NCBI GenBank assembly: GCA_023415275.1
Contig: JAEZLJ010000086.1
Span: forward strand, 1 to 64,000
From: Bacteroidota bacterium
Lineage (GTDB): Bacteria; Bacteroidota; Bacteroidia; Chitinophagales; Chitinophagaceae
Reading direction: 5' to 3'
DNA length: 64,000 bases
The position numbers were made by a program, and so were the translations under genes. This document shows, piece after piece, positions 45,904-55,674 of this stretch; the stretch's first letter is position 1, and every line of letters begins with the position of its first letter. The notes under the pieces were generated by a model that did no database searches, had not been told where the DNA came from, and worked only from the letters and a program-made list of their open reading frames with translations.

Positions 45904-47739
45904 ATGTTTCGTTCACATACTTGCGGAGAATTAAGATTAAATAATGCCAACAGCCAGGTGACACTGGCCGGGTGGGTGCAGACCGTTCGCAAATTCGGCT
46001 CTATCACCTTCGTTGACCTGAGGGACCGCTATGGCATCACGCAATTGCTTTTTGGAGAAGAGTTAAATGCCAAACTGGATGAAAATCCATTGGGCCGTGA
46101 ATTTGTATTACAGGTTACGGGAACTGTCAATGAACGCTCTAATAAGAATAAAAATATTCCAACTGGTGATATTGAGATCAACGTTCAATCCTTTACTATT
46201 TTAAACAAATCAGCTGTACCACCATTCACCATCCAGGATGATACGGATGGAGGTGATGACCTGCGTATGAAATACCGTTTCCTGGACCTCCGCAGGAATG
46301 CCGTAAAAAAGAATTTAGAGCTTCGTTATGCAGTGAACAGGGCTACAAGGGACTACCTGCACCAACAGGGCTTTATGGATATTGAAACCCCTTTCCTCAT
46401 CAAAAGCACACCTGAAGGTGCCAGGGATTTCGTGGTACCCTCACGCATGAACCCTGGCCAGTTCTATGCATTGCCTCAATCGCCACAAACCTTCAAACAA
46501 CTATTGATGGTAAGCGGTTATGACCGGTATTACCAGATAGTGAAATGCTTCAGGGATGAGGACCTCAGGGCAGACCGCCAGCCAGAATTCACACAGATCG
46601 ATTGTGAGATGGCCTTTGTGGAGCAGGAGGATATACTGAATATGTTTGAGGGTCTTATCAAGTATATTTTCAAGGCAGTAAAAGATATTGACTATACAGA
46701 ACCTGTAGAACGCATGACATGGGAAGATGCCATGTGGAACTATGGAAATGACAAACCTGATATCCGCTTTGATATGAAGGTGGCCAACCTGAAGTCAGCA
46801 TTCAATAAAGGAGGTTCTGTAGTTGCCACCGGAGATTTGATCAATGGAGCTGGCTTTGGCGTTTTTGACAATGCCGAAACTGTACTGGCTATTGCTGTTC
46901 CGGGAGCTTCTGAATATACCCGCAAGCAAATAGATGAATTGACAGATTGGGTAAAGCGTCCGCAGGTAGGTATGCAGGGCATGGTGAATATCAAATGCAA
47001 TATGGATGGTACATTCAAAAGCAGCGTTGATAAGTTTTACTCTGAAGACAAATTAAAAGCTATTGCAGCCTTTGCCAATGCAAAGCCTGGCGATCTCATA
47101 TTGATACTGGCTGGTGCCGAGGAAAGAACCCGCAAAGCCATCAGCGATCTAAGACTGGAACTGGGTGAGCGTTTAGGCCTGCGAAAGAAAAATGAATACA
47201 GGCTACTCTGGGTGCTGGACTTCCCCTTGTTTGAATATGCAGAAGAAGATAACAGGTGGGTAGCCCGTCACCATCCATTTACATCTCCTAAACCTAACCA
47301 GATAGATGTCATGATCAATAACGATCCTGTCATCACCAATGCAGCAGAATACCTGAAACATCCTTATTCCAACATCAAGGCCAATGCGTATGACATGGTA
47401 TTGAATGGAAATGAGATCGGTGGTGGCTCTATCCGCATCTATCAGAGGGAATTGCAGGAAAAGATGTTTGCAGCCCTTGGCATGTCTAAAGAAGAAGCCC
47501 TGCACAAGTTTGGTTTCTTATTAGGTGCATTTGAATATGGTGCTCCGCCACACGGAGGAATAGCGTTTGGATTTGACCGCTTGTGTGCCATATTAGGCGG
47601 TAGTGAAAGCATCCGCGACTTTATTGCTTTCCCTAAGAACAACAGCGGCAGGGATGTGATGCTCGATGCTCCTTCCTCCATTGATGAAAAACAATTGCAG
47701 GAATTGCAGATCCAGCTAGACCTGGATAAGAAAGGTTAA
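45904..47739 (+). CDS. aspS: Aspartyl-tRNA synthetase
   Basis: AspS charges tRNA-Asp with aspartate. The 611-residue class II synthetase has the N-terminal anticodon-binding OB fold ([20 protein letters not shown]), motif 2 ([18 protein letters not shown]), a bacterial GAD insertion (about 290-420) and motif 3 ([15 protein letters not shown]). The ATG at 45904 gives the usual [10 protein letters not shown] start; upstream codons from 45868 overlap the promoter. Its last four bases are shared with the stop of the convergent methyltransferase-like gene. Confidence 0.97.
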   Translation: MFRSHTCGELRLNNANSQVTLAGWVQTVRKFGSITFVDLRDRYGITQLLFGEELNAKLDENPLGREFVLQVTGTVNERSNKNKNIPTGDIEINVQSFTILNKSAVPPFTIQDDTDGGDDLRMKYRFLDLRRNAVKKNLELRYAVNRATRDYLHQQGFMDIETPFLIKSTPEGARDFVVPSRMNPGQFYALPQSPQTFKQLLMVSGYDRYYQIVKCFRDEDLRADRQPEFTQIDCEMAFVEQEDILNMFEGLIKYIFKAVKDIDYTEPVERMTWEDAMWNYGNDKPDIRFDMKVANLKSAFNKGGSVVATGDLINGAGFGVFDNAETVLAIAVPGASEYTRKQIDELTDWVKRPQVGMQGMVNIKCNMDGTFKSSVDKFYSEDKLKAIAAFANAKPGDLILILAGAEERTRKAISDLRLELGERLGLRKKNEYRLLWVLDFPLFEYAEEDNRWVARHHPFTSPKPNQIDVMINNDPVITNAAEYLKHPYSNIKANAYDMVLNGNEIGGGSIRIYQRELQEKMFAALGMSKEEALHKFGFLLGAFEYGAPPHGGIAFGFDRLCAILGGSESIRDFIAFPKNNSGRDVMLDAPSSIDEKQLQELQIQLDLDKKG

Positions 47740-48410
47740 ATAGCTTCAGATACCAGGTAATGATCTTCTTGTGGAGTAACCTTTTTAAAGAGGTTACTCC
47801 ATTTAAAATGCTTACGGCGGTAACTTCCCTTAGGAAACAACAAGATATATCCTTCATCCAGGTAGCATTTCATTACCTCGTGGCTGTGGCCAAAATATGT
47901 GTATATAAAATCAATGGTCCTGTTCTGCAAAGGCAAGGCATCATTGGGCACATTTCCATTGGCAAAAGGACCGTCTTCATAAATCCTTAAGTCATCCAGG
48001 ATCAGCACATCCTGATAGGCTGACCGCAACCTACTGATCACTTCCAGTTCCTGCTCCAAGGGCAAACGCAGTGTTTCGTCTGCATCCTCGTTGTACGCCG
48101 CCATGCCGGCATCTGCACCAGGAAAATGAGCATCCAACCAGAATAAACAGTTTCCTTTCAGGTAAGGTAATTCCTGTGCCAGCACGCTGACACTGTCTCC
48201 TTCCAGGATGCATACTTTATTATTATCAACAAAGCGTTCTGCAGCCTTACTTGCAATTTCAGGGATGACTTCAACAGAATATAATTTTTTAAAAGGCGAC
48301 TGTAAGGCATAGGCCACGCCATCACCCCAAAAAGTGCCCGTCTCAAAGAAATAAGGGATCTTATATTCTTTAATGATGCGGCAAAGGTCAAACCTGTTTA
48401 AAGCTCCCAT
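47736..48410 (-). CDS. Putative class I SAM-dependent methyltransferase-like protein
   Basis: The 224-residue protein begins with [16 protein letters not shown], resembling the glycine-rich SAM-binding loop, followed by LYSVEVIPE (acidic strand end) and [13 protein letters not shown]. These suggest a Rossmann-like methyltransferase fold of the kind found in polysaccharide and secondary-metabolite clusters, but the match is loose and activity is unproven. It lies six bases after the FkbM gene in the same operon. Its stop overlaps that of aspS by four bases on the other strand. Confidence 0.55.
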   Translation of the reverse strand: MGALNRFDLCRIIKEYKIPYFFETGTFWGDGVAYALQSPFKKLYSVEVIPEIASKAAERFVDNNKVCILEGDSVSVLAQELPYLKGNCLFWLDAHFPGADAGMAAYNEDADETLRLPLEQELEVISRLRSAYQDVLILDDLRIYEDGPFANGNVPNDALPLQNRTIDFIYTYFGHSHEVMKCYLDEGYILLFPKGSYRRKHFKWSNLFKKVTPQEDHYLVSEAI

Positions 48411-48416
48411 CTGTTT

Positions 48417-49271
48417 TCATGGTTTAATCTTCCTGGTAAGGAATAAATCAACGTGATCTTTTAAATTCAGGAGGTGTGCCCTGTCCTGTTCCATATAATG
48501 CACCAGGGTGGAATCACCGGTGATCTCTGATACCTGGAACCTGCCAAATAAGAAATCAGTGAAAGCACCCGCATCCTTATACATAAACGGACTGTATTCC
48601 ATTACCATTCTCAGGTCAGGATTTTGCTGTAATATCTTTTGCATTCCTTTACAAATTAATGGCTCTACACCCTCGCAATCCATCTTGATAAAATCAACAT
48701 GATCAAGCTGGAACTCTTCTACAAGAGCATCCATAGTGATCATCTGCACCTGCTGGGTCATTACTTCATCATCCACCTTCTCCGCCCTAATGGTACCTCC
48801 GCCCCAATAGAGTGAAGGAATGGATAAGGTTACCTCTCCCGGTGCATCTGATAAAGCCTTGCTCACTATTTCATAATGATATTCATTTACCTTGTTGGTA
48901 AAGGACATCAGCCGACACAAATACGCATTGGGTTCTACAGCAATGCATTTCCCTTCCTTACCTGCCAACTCAGCTAATACCAGGGAATAATAACCAAAGT
49001 TGGCGCCCGCATCAATACAGATCATTCCGGGCTTTACCTGTTGGGCCATGAACTTGGTAACCCATGATTCCCAATAACCATCCATTAAAATATTCGGAGC
49101 AATGCCTATATCTCGTGTATCAAGGTATATCTTGTACCTGGACAGGATCTTGCAAAGTTGAAGATGATCGCCCAGGTAATAACTCCTTACCGACCTGGTA
49201 CATATAGTTTCCAGCTCCTGCCTGGTCAGCTGTGCCATCTCGCCTATACGTGTCAAAACTCTTTCCGTCAT
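48417..49271 (-). CDS. FkbM-family methyltransferase
   Basis: The 284-residue protein has an N-terminal helical part, then the SAM-binding motif CIDAGANFGYYSLVLAELAG, KCIAVEPNAYLCRLM and the family-typical VDFIKMDCEGVEPLICKGM. FkbM-type enzymes O-methylate hydroxyl groups, often on surface sugars in glycan loci. It lies nine bases after the glycosyltransferase gene and six before the next gene, forming a three-gene minus-strand operon. Confidence 0.85.
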   Translation of the reverse strand: MTERVLTRIGEMAQLTRQELETICTRSVRSYYLGDHLQLCKILSRYKIYLDTRDIGIAPNILMDGYWESWVTKFMAQQVKPGMICIDAGANFGYYSLVLAELAGKEGKCIAVEPNAYLCRLMSFTNKVNEYHYEIVSKALSDAPGEVTLSIPSLYWGGGTIRAEKVDDEVMTQQVQMITMDALVEEFQLDHVDFIKMDCEGVEPLICKGMQKILQQNPDLRMVMEYSPFMYKDAGAFTDFLFGRFQVSEITGDSTLVHYMEQDRAHLLNLKDHVDLFLTRKIKP

Positions 49272-49280
49272 AATTCAGTT

Positions 49281-50345
49281 TTATAACAGGGAATGATACA
49301 CATCCCTGTATTGTTTAGCTTTTTCTTTCCAGTTAAAATGTGTGCTTCTCTCTTTGATCTTTTGGGACAAACCATTCTTTTGAAAGTACTGCAAACCGTC
49401 ATACAAAACCTCAGACATATGATCTGAATCGAAGCTTTTAAAATAGAAGGCTACATCTCCACCTATCTCGGGTAAAGAGGTAAGGTGTGATAAAAAAAGT
49501 GGCTTGCCGAAAGACATGGCTTCCACCACAGGTGCACCAAAACCTTCGGCTAATGAAGGATGCACATAACCAAGGCAATGCTGCAGGTACCAGGCTTTTT
49601 CGCCTTCAGTCACAGGGCCTAAAATATGTACACGCTCCCTGATGCCCAACGCCTCAGCTTCATTTTGTATTTGTTCAATATAATCACCTTCCGCCAATCG
49701 CCCGGCAATGATGAGGTCAAATTGGTTGGCAGCCATCATAGGTATAAGCGTATGGAAATTCTTTTTACGGTTCACATCTCCCATCCCAAAAAGAAAAGGT
49801 CGCGACGGCTTATAAGACATTTTATTTAAAGAAGGATCACCTACCGCATGTGTACCATTATGAATCACATACACCGGCTTATTACCCACTTCACAAAACT
49901 TCAACACATCAGATTTACAAAACTCAGAAATGCAAACAATAGCATTACTGCGATTGATAAGCTTTTGCGTATGTGCCACACTTCGCTCCTGCACATCGCT
50001 GGGAAGATCTTCATGAAGTGCATTCAGATCATGAATAGTTAGCAAGACTTTTATTGATGGGTTATTCATTGGAAAAACCCTTCCTGACTGGAAGGGTGCA
50101 TGCCAAAGCTTACAACCCCATAAGAAAGGGCTAAAGAATTTATGATGCCTGCTTTCTTTAATTACCAACTGCTGATCTTTAAACCAATGTGCTTGCGCAG
50201 GGGGCACATAAAACCTCATGCGCTCTTCGCCAGCTTCATCAAAAAGTTCATTGACATAATTGCCAAGGTTCAGGCAATAATGAAACAGGCCCGTATTCGG
50301 GAACTTCATCAGGTCACAATCCAGGATAATTCTATTCTTCCACAT
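49281..50345 (-). CDS. Glycosyltransferase family 4-type protein
   Basis: The 354-residue protein opens with NRIILDCDLMKFPNTGLFHY and has a GT-B fold: the linker/second domain starts at FLFGMGDVNRKKNFHTLIP, with VHPSLAEGFGAPVVEAMSFG (nucleotide-sugar and EX7E-type region) and SLPEIGGDVAFYF. It should transfer a sugar from a nucleotide donor to a glycan or lipid acceptor in the cytoplasm. It is a paralogue of the divergent gene at 50501-51556. Donor unknown. Confidence 0.88.
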   Translation of the reverse strand: MWKNRIILDCDLMKFPNTGLFHYCLNLGNYVNELFDEAGEERMRFYVPPAQAHWFKDQQLVIKESRHHKFFSPFLWGCKLWHAPFQSGRVFPMNNPSIKVLLTIHDLNALHEDLPSDVQERSVAHTQKLINRSNAIVCISEFCKSDVLKFCEVGNKPVYVIHNGTHAVGDPSLNKMSYKPSRPFLFGMGDVNRKKNFHTLIPMMAANQFDLIIAGRLAEGDYIEQIQNEAEALGIRERVHILGPVTEGEKAWYLQHCLGYVHPSLAEGFGAPVVEAMSFGKPLFLSHLTSLPEIGGDVAFYFKSFDSDHMSEVLYDGLQYFQKNGLSQKIKERSTHFNWKEKAKQYRDVYHSLL

Positions 50346-50500
50346 GAAGCTGATTTAAAGCCTATTAAAATTAAACAACAACTGCTGAAGTAAGAACAAT
50401 CACTAACTATTATTACTAACCGTAAACTCTGCAGTAATTCCGGGTATAAATTTTGTTCATTATGCATTCGCTAGCCTGGATTTCCAAACTACTACATATG

Positions 50501-51556
50501 ATGCAAATCGTCTTTGATTGTGAAAGGATGAAATATACCAACACAGGTTTGTTTAGTTATTGCCTTCACCTGGGGTTAAAATTAAAAGAACACAGCCATC
50601 CCTTACAGGAACAGATCAGCTACTTTACACCAGCCCAACTCCTTGGGATCTTTGGCAATGATGCCAAATACATTGCTCAGCATTCTTTACAAAAGTTCAT
50701 CATGCCATCGCTTAAGGGATATAAGGTCTGGCATAGTACTTACCAGGGCAGTCATTACCTGCCTGTGCGCAACAAGAACATCAAGGTAGTCCTGACTATT
50801 CATGATCTGAACTTCCTGTATGAAGACCAAAAATCTGAGCAAAAGAAAAGGTCTTATGTGCAGGCATTACAAAACAACATTGACAGAAGCTCGGCCATTA
50901 TATGTATCTCAGATTACTGCCGCCATGATGTGATCAATCATTGCGAGCTAAACAATAAGCCCGTATTTGTCATACATAACGGCACCAATACGCTGGAATC
51001 ACCATTATTATTGCGGACCTCTTACCAACCCAGGAAAAAATTCCTGTTCTCTATTGGCACTGTTAACCGCAAGAAGAACTTTCATGTATTATTACCCTTA
51101 CTGGAGCGCAATAATGATATGGAGTTGTTGATAGCCGGTAAACCGGACGACCCCGACTATGTAAATTATATTAACTATTCGGCCCGCAAGATGGGTATTG
51201 AAGAGAATGTCAGGGTGTTGGGCGCTATATCAGAACCTGAAAAATCCTGGTACTATCAAAACTGTTATGCTTTCACCTTCCCTTCCCTGGCTGAAGGCTT
51301 TGGGTTGCCTGTGGCAGAAGCAATGTCGGTTGGCAAACCGGTGTTTCTTTCCAACCTGACTGCCTTACCAGAAATAGGAAGGGACGTAGCTTTTTACTTT
51401 CCCGATTTTGATGGTGATGGCATGCAAAAGATTTTCCAGGATGGCATGCAGCAATATACCCGTTTGCACATGTCAGATTTAATTAAAAAGCGCAGTGGAG
51501 ACTTTTGCTGGAATAGGGCAGCCAGGGAGTACATCAATATTTATCATTCCGTATAA
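50501..51556 (+). CDS. Glycosyltransferase family 4-type protein, paralogue of the divergent gene
   Basis: From the ATG at 50501 the 351-residue protein begins MQIVFDCERMKYTNTGLFSY, aligning with the divergent glycosyltransferase; ATG codons at 50462 and 50498 are alternatives. It has FLFSIGTVNRKKNFHVLLPL, FPSLAEGFGLPVAEAMSVG and ALPEIGRDVAFYFPDFDGDG. The shared unusual opening and NRKKNFH stretch point to duplication with inversion. It is followed by the ABC exporter after 12 bases, so both probably act in making and exporting a glycoconjugate. Confidence 0.87.
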   Translation: MQIVFDCERMKYTNTGLFSYCLHLGLKLKEHSHPLQEQISYFTPAQLLGIFGNDAKYIAQHSLQKFIMPSLKGYKVWHSTYQGSHYLPVRNKNIKVVLTIHDLNFLYEDQKSEQKKRSYVQALQNNIDRSSAIICISDYCRHDVINHCELNNKPVFVIHNGTNTLESPLLLRTSYQPRKKFLFSIGTVNRKKNFHVLLPLLERNNDMELLIAGKPDDPDYVNYINYSARKMGIEENVRVLGAISEPEKSWYYQNCYAFTFPSLAEGFGLPVAEAMSVGKPVFLSNLTALPEIGRDVAFYFPDFDGDGMQKIFQDGMQQYTRLHMSDLIKKRSGDFCWNRAAREYINIYHSV

Positions 51557-51568
51557 AATCCTTATCCC

Positions 51569-53413
51569 ATGAAGGTTTACCGCCGTCTTTTAGCTTATGC
51601 CAAACCCTACAGCAAATTTATTTTGCCCTTTTTTATATTTACCCTGGTAGCTGTGTTCTTTAGCATCTTCCAGTTTGCCTTGATCATTCCCCTCCTTAAT
51701 TTTCTTTTTGATAATCACAACGCAGCCAATGCAAAGCAATATGCCCATGCCCCATCTTTTTCTTTGAGCGGAGAGTTCTTTAAAAACTTTTTCTATTACC
51801 AGGTGTACCGCCTCAAGACTATTAATCCTCGTTATGCTCTGTACCTCATTGCCTCACTGATCGTGGTGGCGGTTATTTTAACCAATATCTTTCGCTACCT
51901 GGCTCAACGGTGCCTGGTGAATACCAGGACCCTACTTGTTAAAAGAATCCGCGAAGCCATATTCAACAAGGTTAACCGGCTGCATATGGGCTACTTCACC
52001 AAGGAGCACAAAGGCGACCTGTTGTCCAGAATGAACTCTGATGTATTTGAGATAGAGGCCGTGGCCTGTAATTCCATAGAGGTGATGTTTAAAGAACCCT
52101 ATGTAATGATAGGCTACTTCATTGCGTTATTTACCATCTCCTTCAAGCTCACGCTTTTTACACTGGTCATTATTCCCATTTCCGCCATTGCCATTGCATC
52201 TGTCACCCGGCGCCTAAGAAAGGAAGCCACTGATGCCCAGGCCTCTATAGGCAGATTACTGACCATTATTGATGAGACCTTAATGGGTATGCGCATCATC
52301 AGGGCCTTTAATGCCACCAGGTTTGTGGTGGACAGGTTTAGCAAGGAGAATGATTTCTACCGGAAGGCAAGTCTCCAGGGGTTCAATAAAAGAGAATTGG
52401 CTCCCGCCTTTTCAGAAGCTTCGGGGGTATTTGTAGTGGCCTGCATCCTGGTGTTCGGAGGCAGCCTGGTGTTAAAGAACCAGGCTACAGGTACAGGCCT
52501 GCAGGCCAGTGCTTTTATTGCTTTTATAGCCATCTTTTCACAAGTGATTCGTCCGGCCAAGTCTATGGTGGTAGCCCTAGCTAATATTCAACGCGGAGAA
52601 GCGGCCGGAAGACGGATCATTGAAGTGCTGGATACCCCGGTGGAAGTAGATGACCTGCCTGGTGCAGTGCCCCTGGAGTCTTTCAAGGATTCTATAGAAT
52701 TTGATGATGTATGCTTTTCCTACAATGATCAACCGGTATTGCAAAACATCAGCTTCTCCATTGAAAAGGGAAAGACAGTTGCACTGGTAGGACCTTCAGG
52801 CGTAGGCAAATCAACCATTGCTGATCTCATTCCCAGGTTTTATGATGTAAAGGCAGGCCAGGTGTTGATAGATGGTAAAGACGTGCGACAATACACCATG
52901 GAATCCATGCGAAGTCATATGAGCTTTGTTACACAGGAGATCATTCTTTTCAATGATACTGTGTTTAATAATATCGCCTTAGGGAAGCCCGATGCCAGCA
53001 TGGAGGAAGTGGTGCGGGCTGCCACCATCGCCAATGCACATGAGTTTATTATGCATACGGAAGATGGCTACCAGACCATAATCGGCGACAGGGGCATTCG
53101 CTTGTCGGGTGGGCAGCGTCAAAGACTCAGCATAGCAAGGGCAGTGTTCAAAGACCCTTCCATATTGATTCTTGACGAAGCTACCTCCGCATTGGATACA
53201 GAATCTGAAAAGCTGGTGCAGGATGCCCTGAACAAGTTGATGGCAGGAAGAACTACCCTGGTAATTGCCCACCGGCTGAGCACTATCAAGGAAGCTGATG
53301 AGATCATTGTATTACACGATGGAAAGATCGTGGAGAGAGGCAATCATTACGACCTGATACAGATAGAAGAAAGTACTTACAGAAGACTGACCACCTTACA
53401 AAAAATAGCCTGA
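51569..53413 (+). CDS. MsbA-type ABC transporter (fused permease and ATPase)
   Basis: The 614-residue half-transporter has six transmembrane helices in residues 1-330 and a nucleotide-binding domain with Walker A GPSGVGKST at 408-416, signature LSGGQRQRLSIARAV, Walker B ILILDEATSALD and the switch VIAHRLSTI. As a homodimer it would flip or export a lipid-linked substrate, as MsbA and PglK do. Placement 12 bases after a glycosyltransferase suggests a lipid-linked sugar, but MsbA for lipid A cannot be excluded. Confidence 0.9.
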   Translation: MKVYRRLLAYAKPYSKFILPFFIFTLVAVFFSIFQFALIIPLLNFLFDNHNAANAKQYAHAPSFSLSGEFFKNFFYYQVYRLKTINPRYALYLIASLIVVAVILTNIFRYLAQRCLVNTRTLLVKRIREAIFNKVNRLHMGYFTKEHKGDLLSRMNSDVFEIEAVACNSIEVMFKEPYVMIGYFIALFTISFKLTLFTLVIIPISAIAIASVTRRLRKEATDAQASIGRLLTIIDETLMGMRIIRAFNATRFVVDRFSKENDFYRKASLQGFNKRELAPAFSEASGVFVVACILVFGGSLVLKNQATGTGLQASAFIAFIAIFSQVIRPAKSMVVALANIQRGEAAGRRIIEVLDTPVEVDDLPGAVPLESFKDSIEFDDVCFSYNDQPVLQNISFSIEKGKTVALVGPSGVGKSTIADLIPRFYDVKAGQVLIDGKDVRQYTMESMRSHMSFVTQEIILFNDTVFNNIALGKPDASMEEVVRAATIANAHEFIMHTEDGYQTIIGDRGIRLSGGQRQRLSIARAVFKDPSILILDEATSALDTESEKLVQDALNKLMAGRTTLVIAHRLSTIKEADEIIVLHDGKIVERGNHYDLIQIEESTYRRLTTLQKIA

Positions 53414-53456
53414 GCCGATTATTTAATGTAAATTATATGCACCATTTTTCCAGCAA

Positions 53457-53933
53457 ATGAACAGCGCAGGAACAAGACATTTTTATCCACGTAAATGGCC
53501 GGCATTCACACCATTGTTGGCGGCTATTATTTTATTCCTGTTTTACAGCCCACAAAAACAGGATGCTACGGTAGCCATTATTTGTTCCCTGCTTATCATT
53601 TCTTCGGTCTATATTTTTTTGTTACGTTCCCGCAAAGATCTGATGATAAATGATGAAGGCATCACCTTCAAAACATGGTTCAACAGGGAGCATATCAACT
53701 GGACTGATCTTTCAAAGACGTATATCAAATACTGGCACCATGGCAAAGCCGCAAGGTCATATTGGTACTTTGAGGCTGGTAACGGCCGCAAACTTAAAAT
53801 ACCAATACATCAATACCCCCGAAAAGAATTACAAGTTATAGCTAACACTGTACTGGGCAAGCGCAAAAATGCTATTGCGGACGACTGGATCATTGCCATA
53901 GCCCGGGGCCACTTTCCATGGTACACTTTTTAA
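53457..53933 (+). CDS. Small membrane protein with PH-like C-terminal domain, unknown function
   Basis: The 158-residue product has two adjacent transmembrane helices (about 15-30, TPLLAAIILFLFYS, and 38-56, VAIICSLLIISSVYIFLL). A cytoplasmic domain follows with a beta pattern resembling bacterial PH/YcxB-like domains (DLMINDEGITFKTWFNREHI, then YWYFEAGNGRKLKIPIHQY). I do not recognise a specific family. It follows the ABC transporter by 43 bases and could share its transcript. Confidence 0.6.
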   Translation: MNSAGTRHFYPRKWPAFTPLLAAIILFLFYSPQKQDATVAIICSLLIISSVYIFLLRSRKDLMINDEGITFKTWFNREHINWTDLSKTYIKYWHHGKAARSYWYFEAGNGRKLKIPIHQYPRKELQVIANTVLGKRKNAIADDWIIAIARGHFPWYTF

Positions 53934-54044
53934 ATGTCCTGGTGCATCAATAAAGGTTAGTATCATTAATCAAATGAACCATGCCTGGTTTCCTAATATT
54001 TGCTTAGCTATTCCTTCCAGCGAATTCGGTATTTTCATAGAACT

Positions 54045-54902
54045 GTGAACAGAGTCAAGCATATCCTTGTTATTGCAAGCCTTGTCGTTTTCTTTTCCTG
54101 CAAAAAAGAAACAGCAAGTGTATCTCCTCCTCTCAGTGCCACTACTTTAAGCAACCAGGCCTATGGTACCGATGCTGCCCAGAAAATGGATATTTATTTA
54201 CCTGCCGGCCGCAGCACGGACAACACCAAACTGATAGTAATGATACATGGGGGTGCCTGGGTAACTGGTGATAAATCAGATTTCGCAAGCTTTATTCCTG
54301 TACTGCAGCAAAGGCTACCCTCTTATGCTATTGCCAATATCAATTACAGGCTGGCCACAGATGCCAGTAATCATTTCCCTTCGCAGGAAAATGATATGAA
54401 GGCAGCTCTCAATTACATTATACAACAGGCTGGCAGCTATACCATCTCTCAAAAAATAGTGCTGCTGGGTGCTAGTTCCGGTGCACACCTGGCCACCCTT
54501 CAGGCTTATAAATATCCCACCCCAAAAATCAGCGCTGTAGTAGATTTCTTTGGACCTGTGGATATGGCGGCCCTGTACAATTCTACTACCATTCCTTTTA
54601 ATCGATCTATACTAGAAGGATTATTAAATGGCACGCCCGCCACTAACCCTGGGCTATACCAACAATCCAGTCCGCTGAACTTTGTAACGTCCCAATCACC
54701 TCCTACCCTTATTTTTCATGGTGATAAAGATGAAGTGGTGCCCCTGTCACAATCAGTTGCCCTGAAAGATAAATTGCAAAGCCTTGGTGTGATCAACCAA
54801 ATATATATCTACCCCAACCAGGGCCATGACATCTGGCCCGATCCCGTCATGACCGACGCTTTTAATAAAGCGGAAGCGTTTATTAAGGCAAATGTAAAAT
54901 GA
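54045..54902 (+). CDS. Lipoprotein alpha/beta hydrolase (esterase/lipase-like)
   Basis: From the GTG at 54045 the product is 285 residues with a lipoprotein signal, MNRVKHILVIASLVVFFSC (lipid-modified Cys19). The hydrolase domain has the oxyanion motif VMIHGGAWVTGD, the nucleophile elbow GASSGAHLA, the acid in FHGDKDEVVPLSQS and the His in NQGHDIWPD, typical of carboxylesterase/BD-FAE-like enzymes that deacylate small esters or acetylated sugars. A TTG at 54000 is possible, but no ATG precedes the signal peptide. The gene precedes a 0.9-kb gene-free repeat region. Confidence 0.82.
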   Translation: MNRVKHILVIASLVVFFSCKKETASVSPPLSATTLSNQAYGTDAAQKMDIYLPAGRSTDNTKLIVMIHGGAWVTGDKSDFASFIPVLQQRLPSYAIANINYRLATDASNHFPSQENDMKAALNYIIQQAGSYTISQKIVLLGASSGAHLATLQAYKYPTPKISAVVDFFGPVDMAALYNSTTIPFNRSILEGLLNGTPATNPGLYQQSSPLNFVTSQSPPTLIFHGDKDEVVPLSQSVALKDKLQSLGVINQIYIYPNQGHDIWPDPVMTDAFNKAEAFIKANVK

Positions 54903-55361
54903 GAAAAAGGCAAGTGAAAAGCAATAAGTGAGAGAGGGAGCAATGGAAAATAAAAAATGTAAAATGTAAAAGCTTTAGGTAGAAGATCGTTTATGCTTGT
55001 ATGTTGGTCTTTTTTCCAGAATTTTTATTGATTGAATGGTCACACAGAATAGTCACACTGCCTTAATGCAGCCCATAGACCTTTACAGGTACAAAGCTGT
55101 AAAGAATGAAGATTATGAAATTACCCTTCTTAAAAGTTTCAACTATTAATCTATTTAATTTAAAAGTAAGGTCATTGCATTAGCATTTTGTGTCCACTCC
55201 AGGCAGCAGCCCTATTAATAATCCATCCAGTTCACTAAAATAAAAGTTCACATTTTCCTTAACTATGCCAAATACATCTGCAGGCCCTATTTGCTTTGCT
55301 ATCTGACACGATGTTTATTTACCTGCAAGATGTCTCCATCTATCAACCAATCCAAATACCC

Positions 55362-55410
55362 TGGCCGATTATGGCCGTTTTGGCCGGAAATGACCGCTTT
55401 TGGCCGGCTT
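55362..55410. repeat. Tandem array of a 10-base unit (TGGCCGNNTT)
   Basis: Five consecutive units (one of 9 bases) with consensus TGGCCGNNTT, beginning at 55362, 55372, 55381, 55391 and 55401. The fourth has TGACCG. Confidence 0.75.
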
Positions 55411-55413
55411 TTG

Positions 55414-55445
55414 AGTTGATAAGTTGGCAAGTTAACATGTTGACA
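55414..55445. repeat. Tandem array of an 8-base unit (AGTTGACA)
   Basis: Four 8-base units exactly in register with consensus AGTTGRYA, starting at 55414, 55422, 55430 and 55438, three bases after the 10-base array. Confidence 0.75.
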
Positions 55446-55589
55446 AGGAGAACCCCACCTCCTCAATAATCCTATCAAATCCTGGTAATCTTAGTTCTCT
55501 TCCTTCCTCATTCGATATTCCCTGGTCGATATGCTACGGTTCCTCCCAGTCTCCGGTATATCAAAGCCCAGGCTCCTGCCTATCTACGC

Positions 55590-55624
55590 TATAGATACTG
55601 CGTGATCACCACGCAGTATCTATA
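55590..55624. repeat. Perfect 15-bp inverted repeat (hairpin)
   Basis: TATAGATACTGCGTG (55590-55604) and its exact complement (55610-55624) around a 5-base loop. No T-run follows and no gene ends nearby, so it is not an ordinary terminator. Confidence 0.8.
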
Positions 55625-55630
55625 CTGCAG

Positions 55631-55674
55631 GTAGGGCGTAAGTAGGGCTTAAGTAGGCTTTAGGTAGGCAGTAG
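55631..55674. repeat. Tandem array of an 11-base unit (GTAGGSNTTAA)
   Basis: Four 11-base units exactly in register at 55631, 55642, 55653 and 55664, beginning GTAGGG or GTAGGC, six bases after the hairpin. The unit length equals that of the island at 33.4 kb although the sequence differs. Confidence 0.78.

Noticed and set aside
47736..53413. Possible secondary-metabolite cluster because of FkbM and ABC genes
   Set aside because: No polyketide, peptide-synthetase or other core biosynthetic gene is present; glycosyltransferases with an exporter fit a surface-glycan locus better.
55180..55314. Minus-strand stretch of 44 sense codons (contains NFYFSELDGLLIGLLPGVD)
   Set aside because: It has no start codon, is too short to assign and is bounded by an upstream stop. 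It may be a pseudogene scrap, but nothing supports this.
55362..55674. Possible CRISPR array
   Set aside because: The units are only 8-11 bases, directly abutting, without spacers and mutually different in sequence; no cas gene is present.
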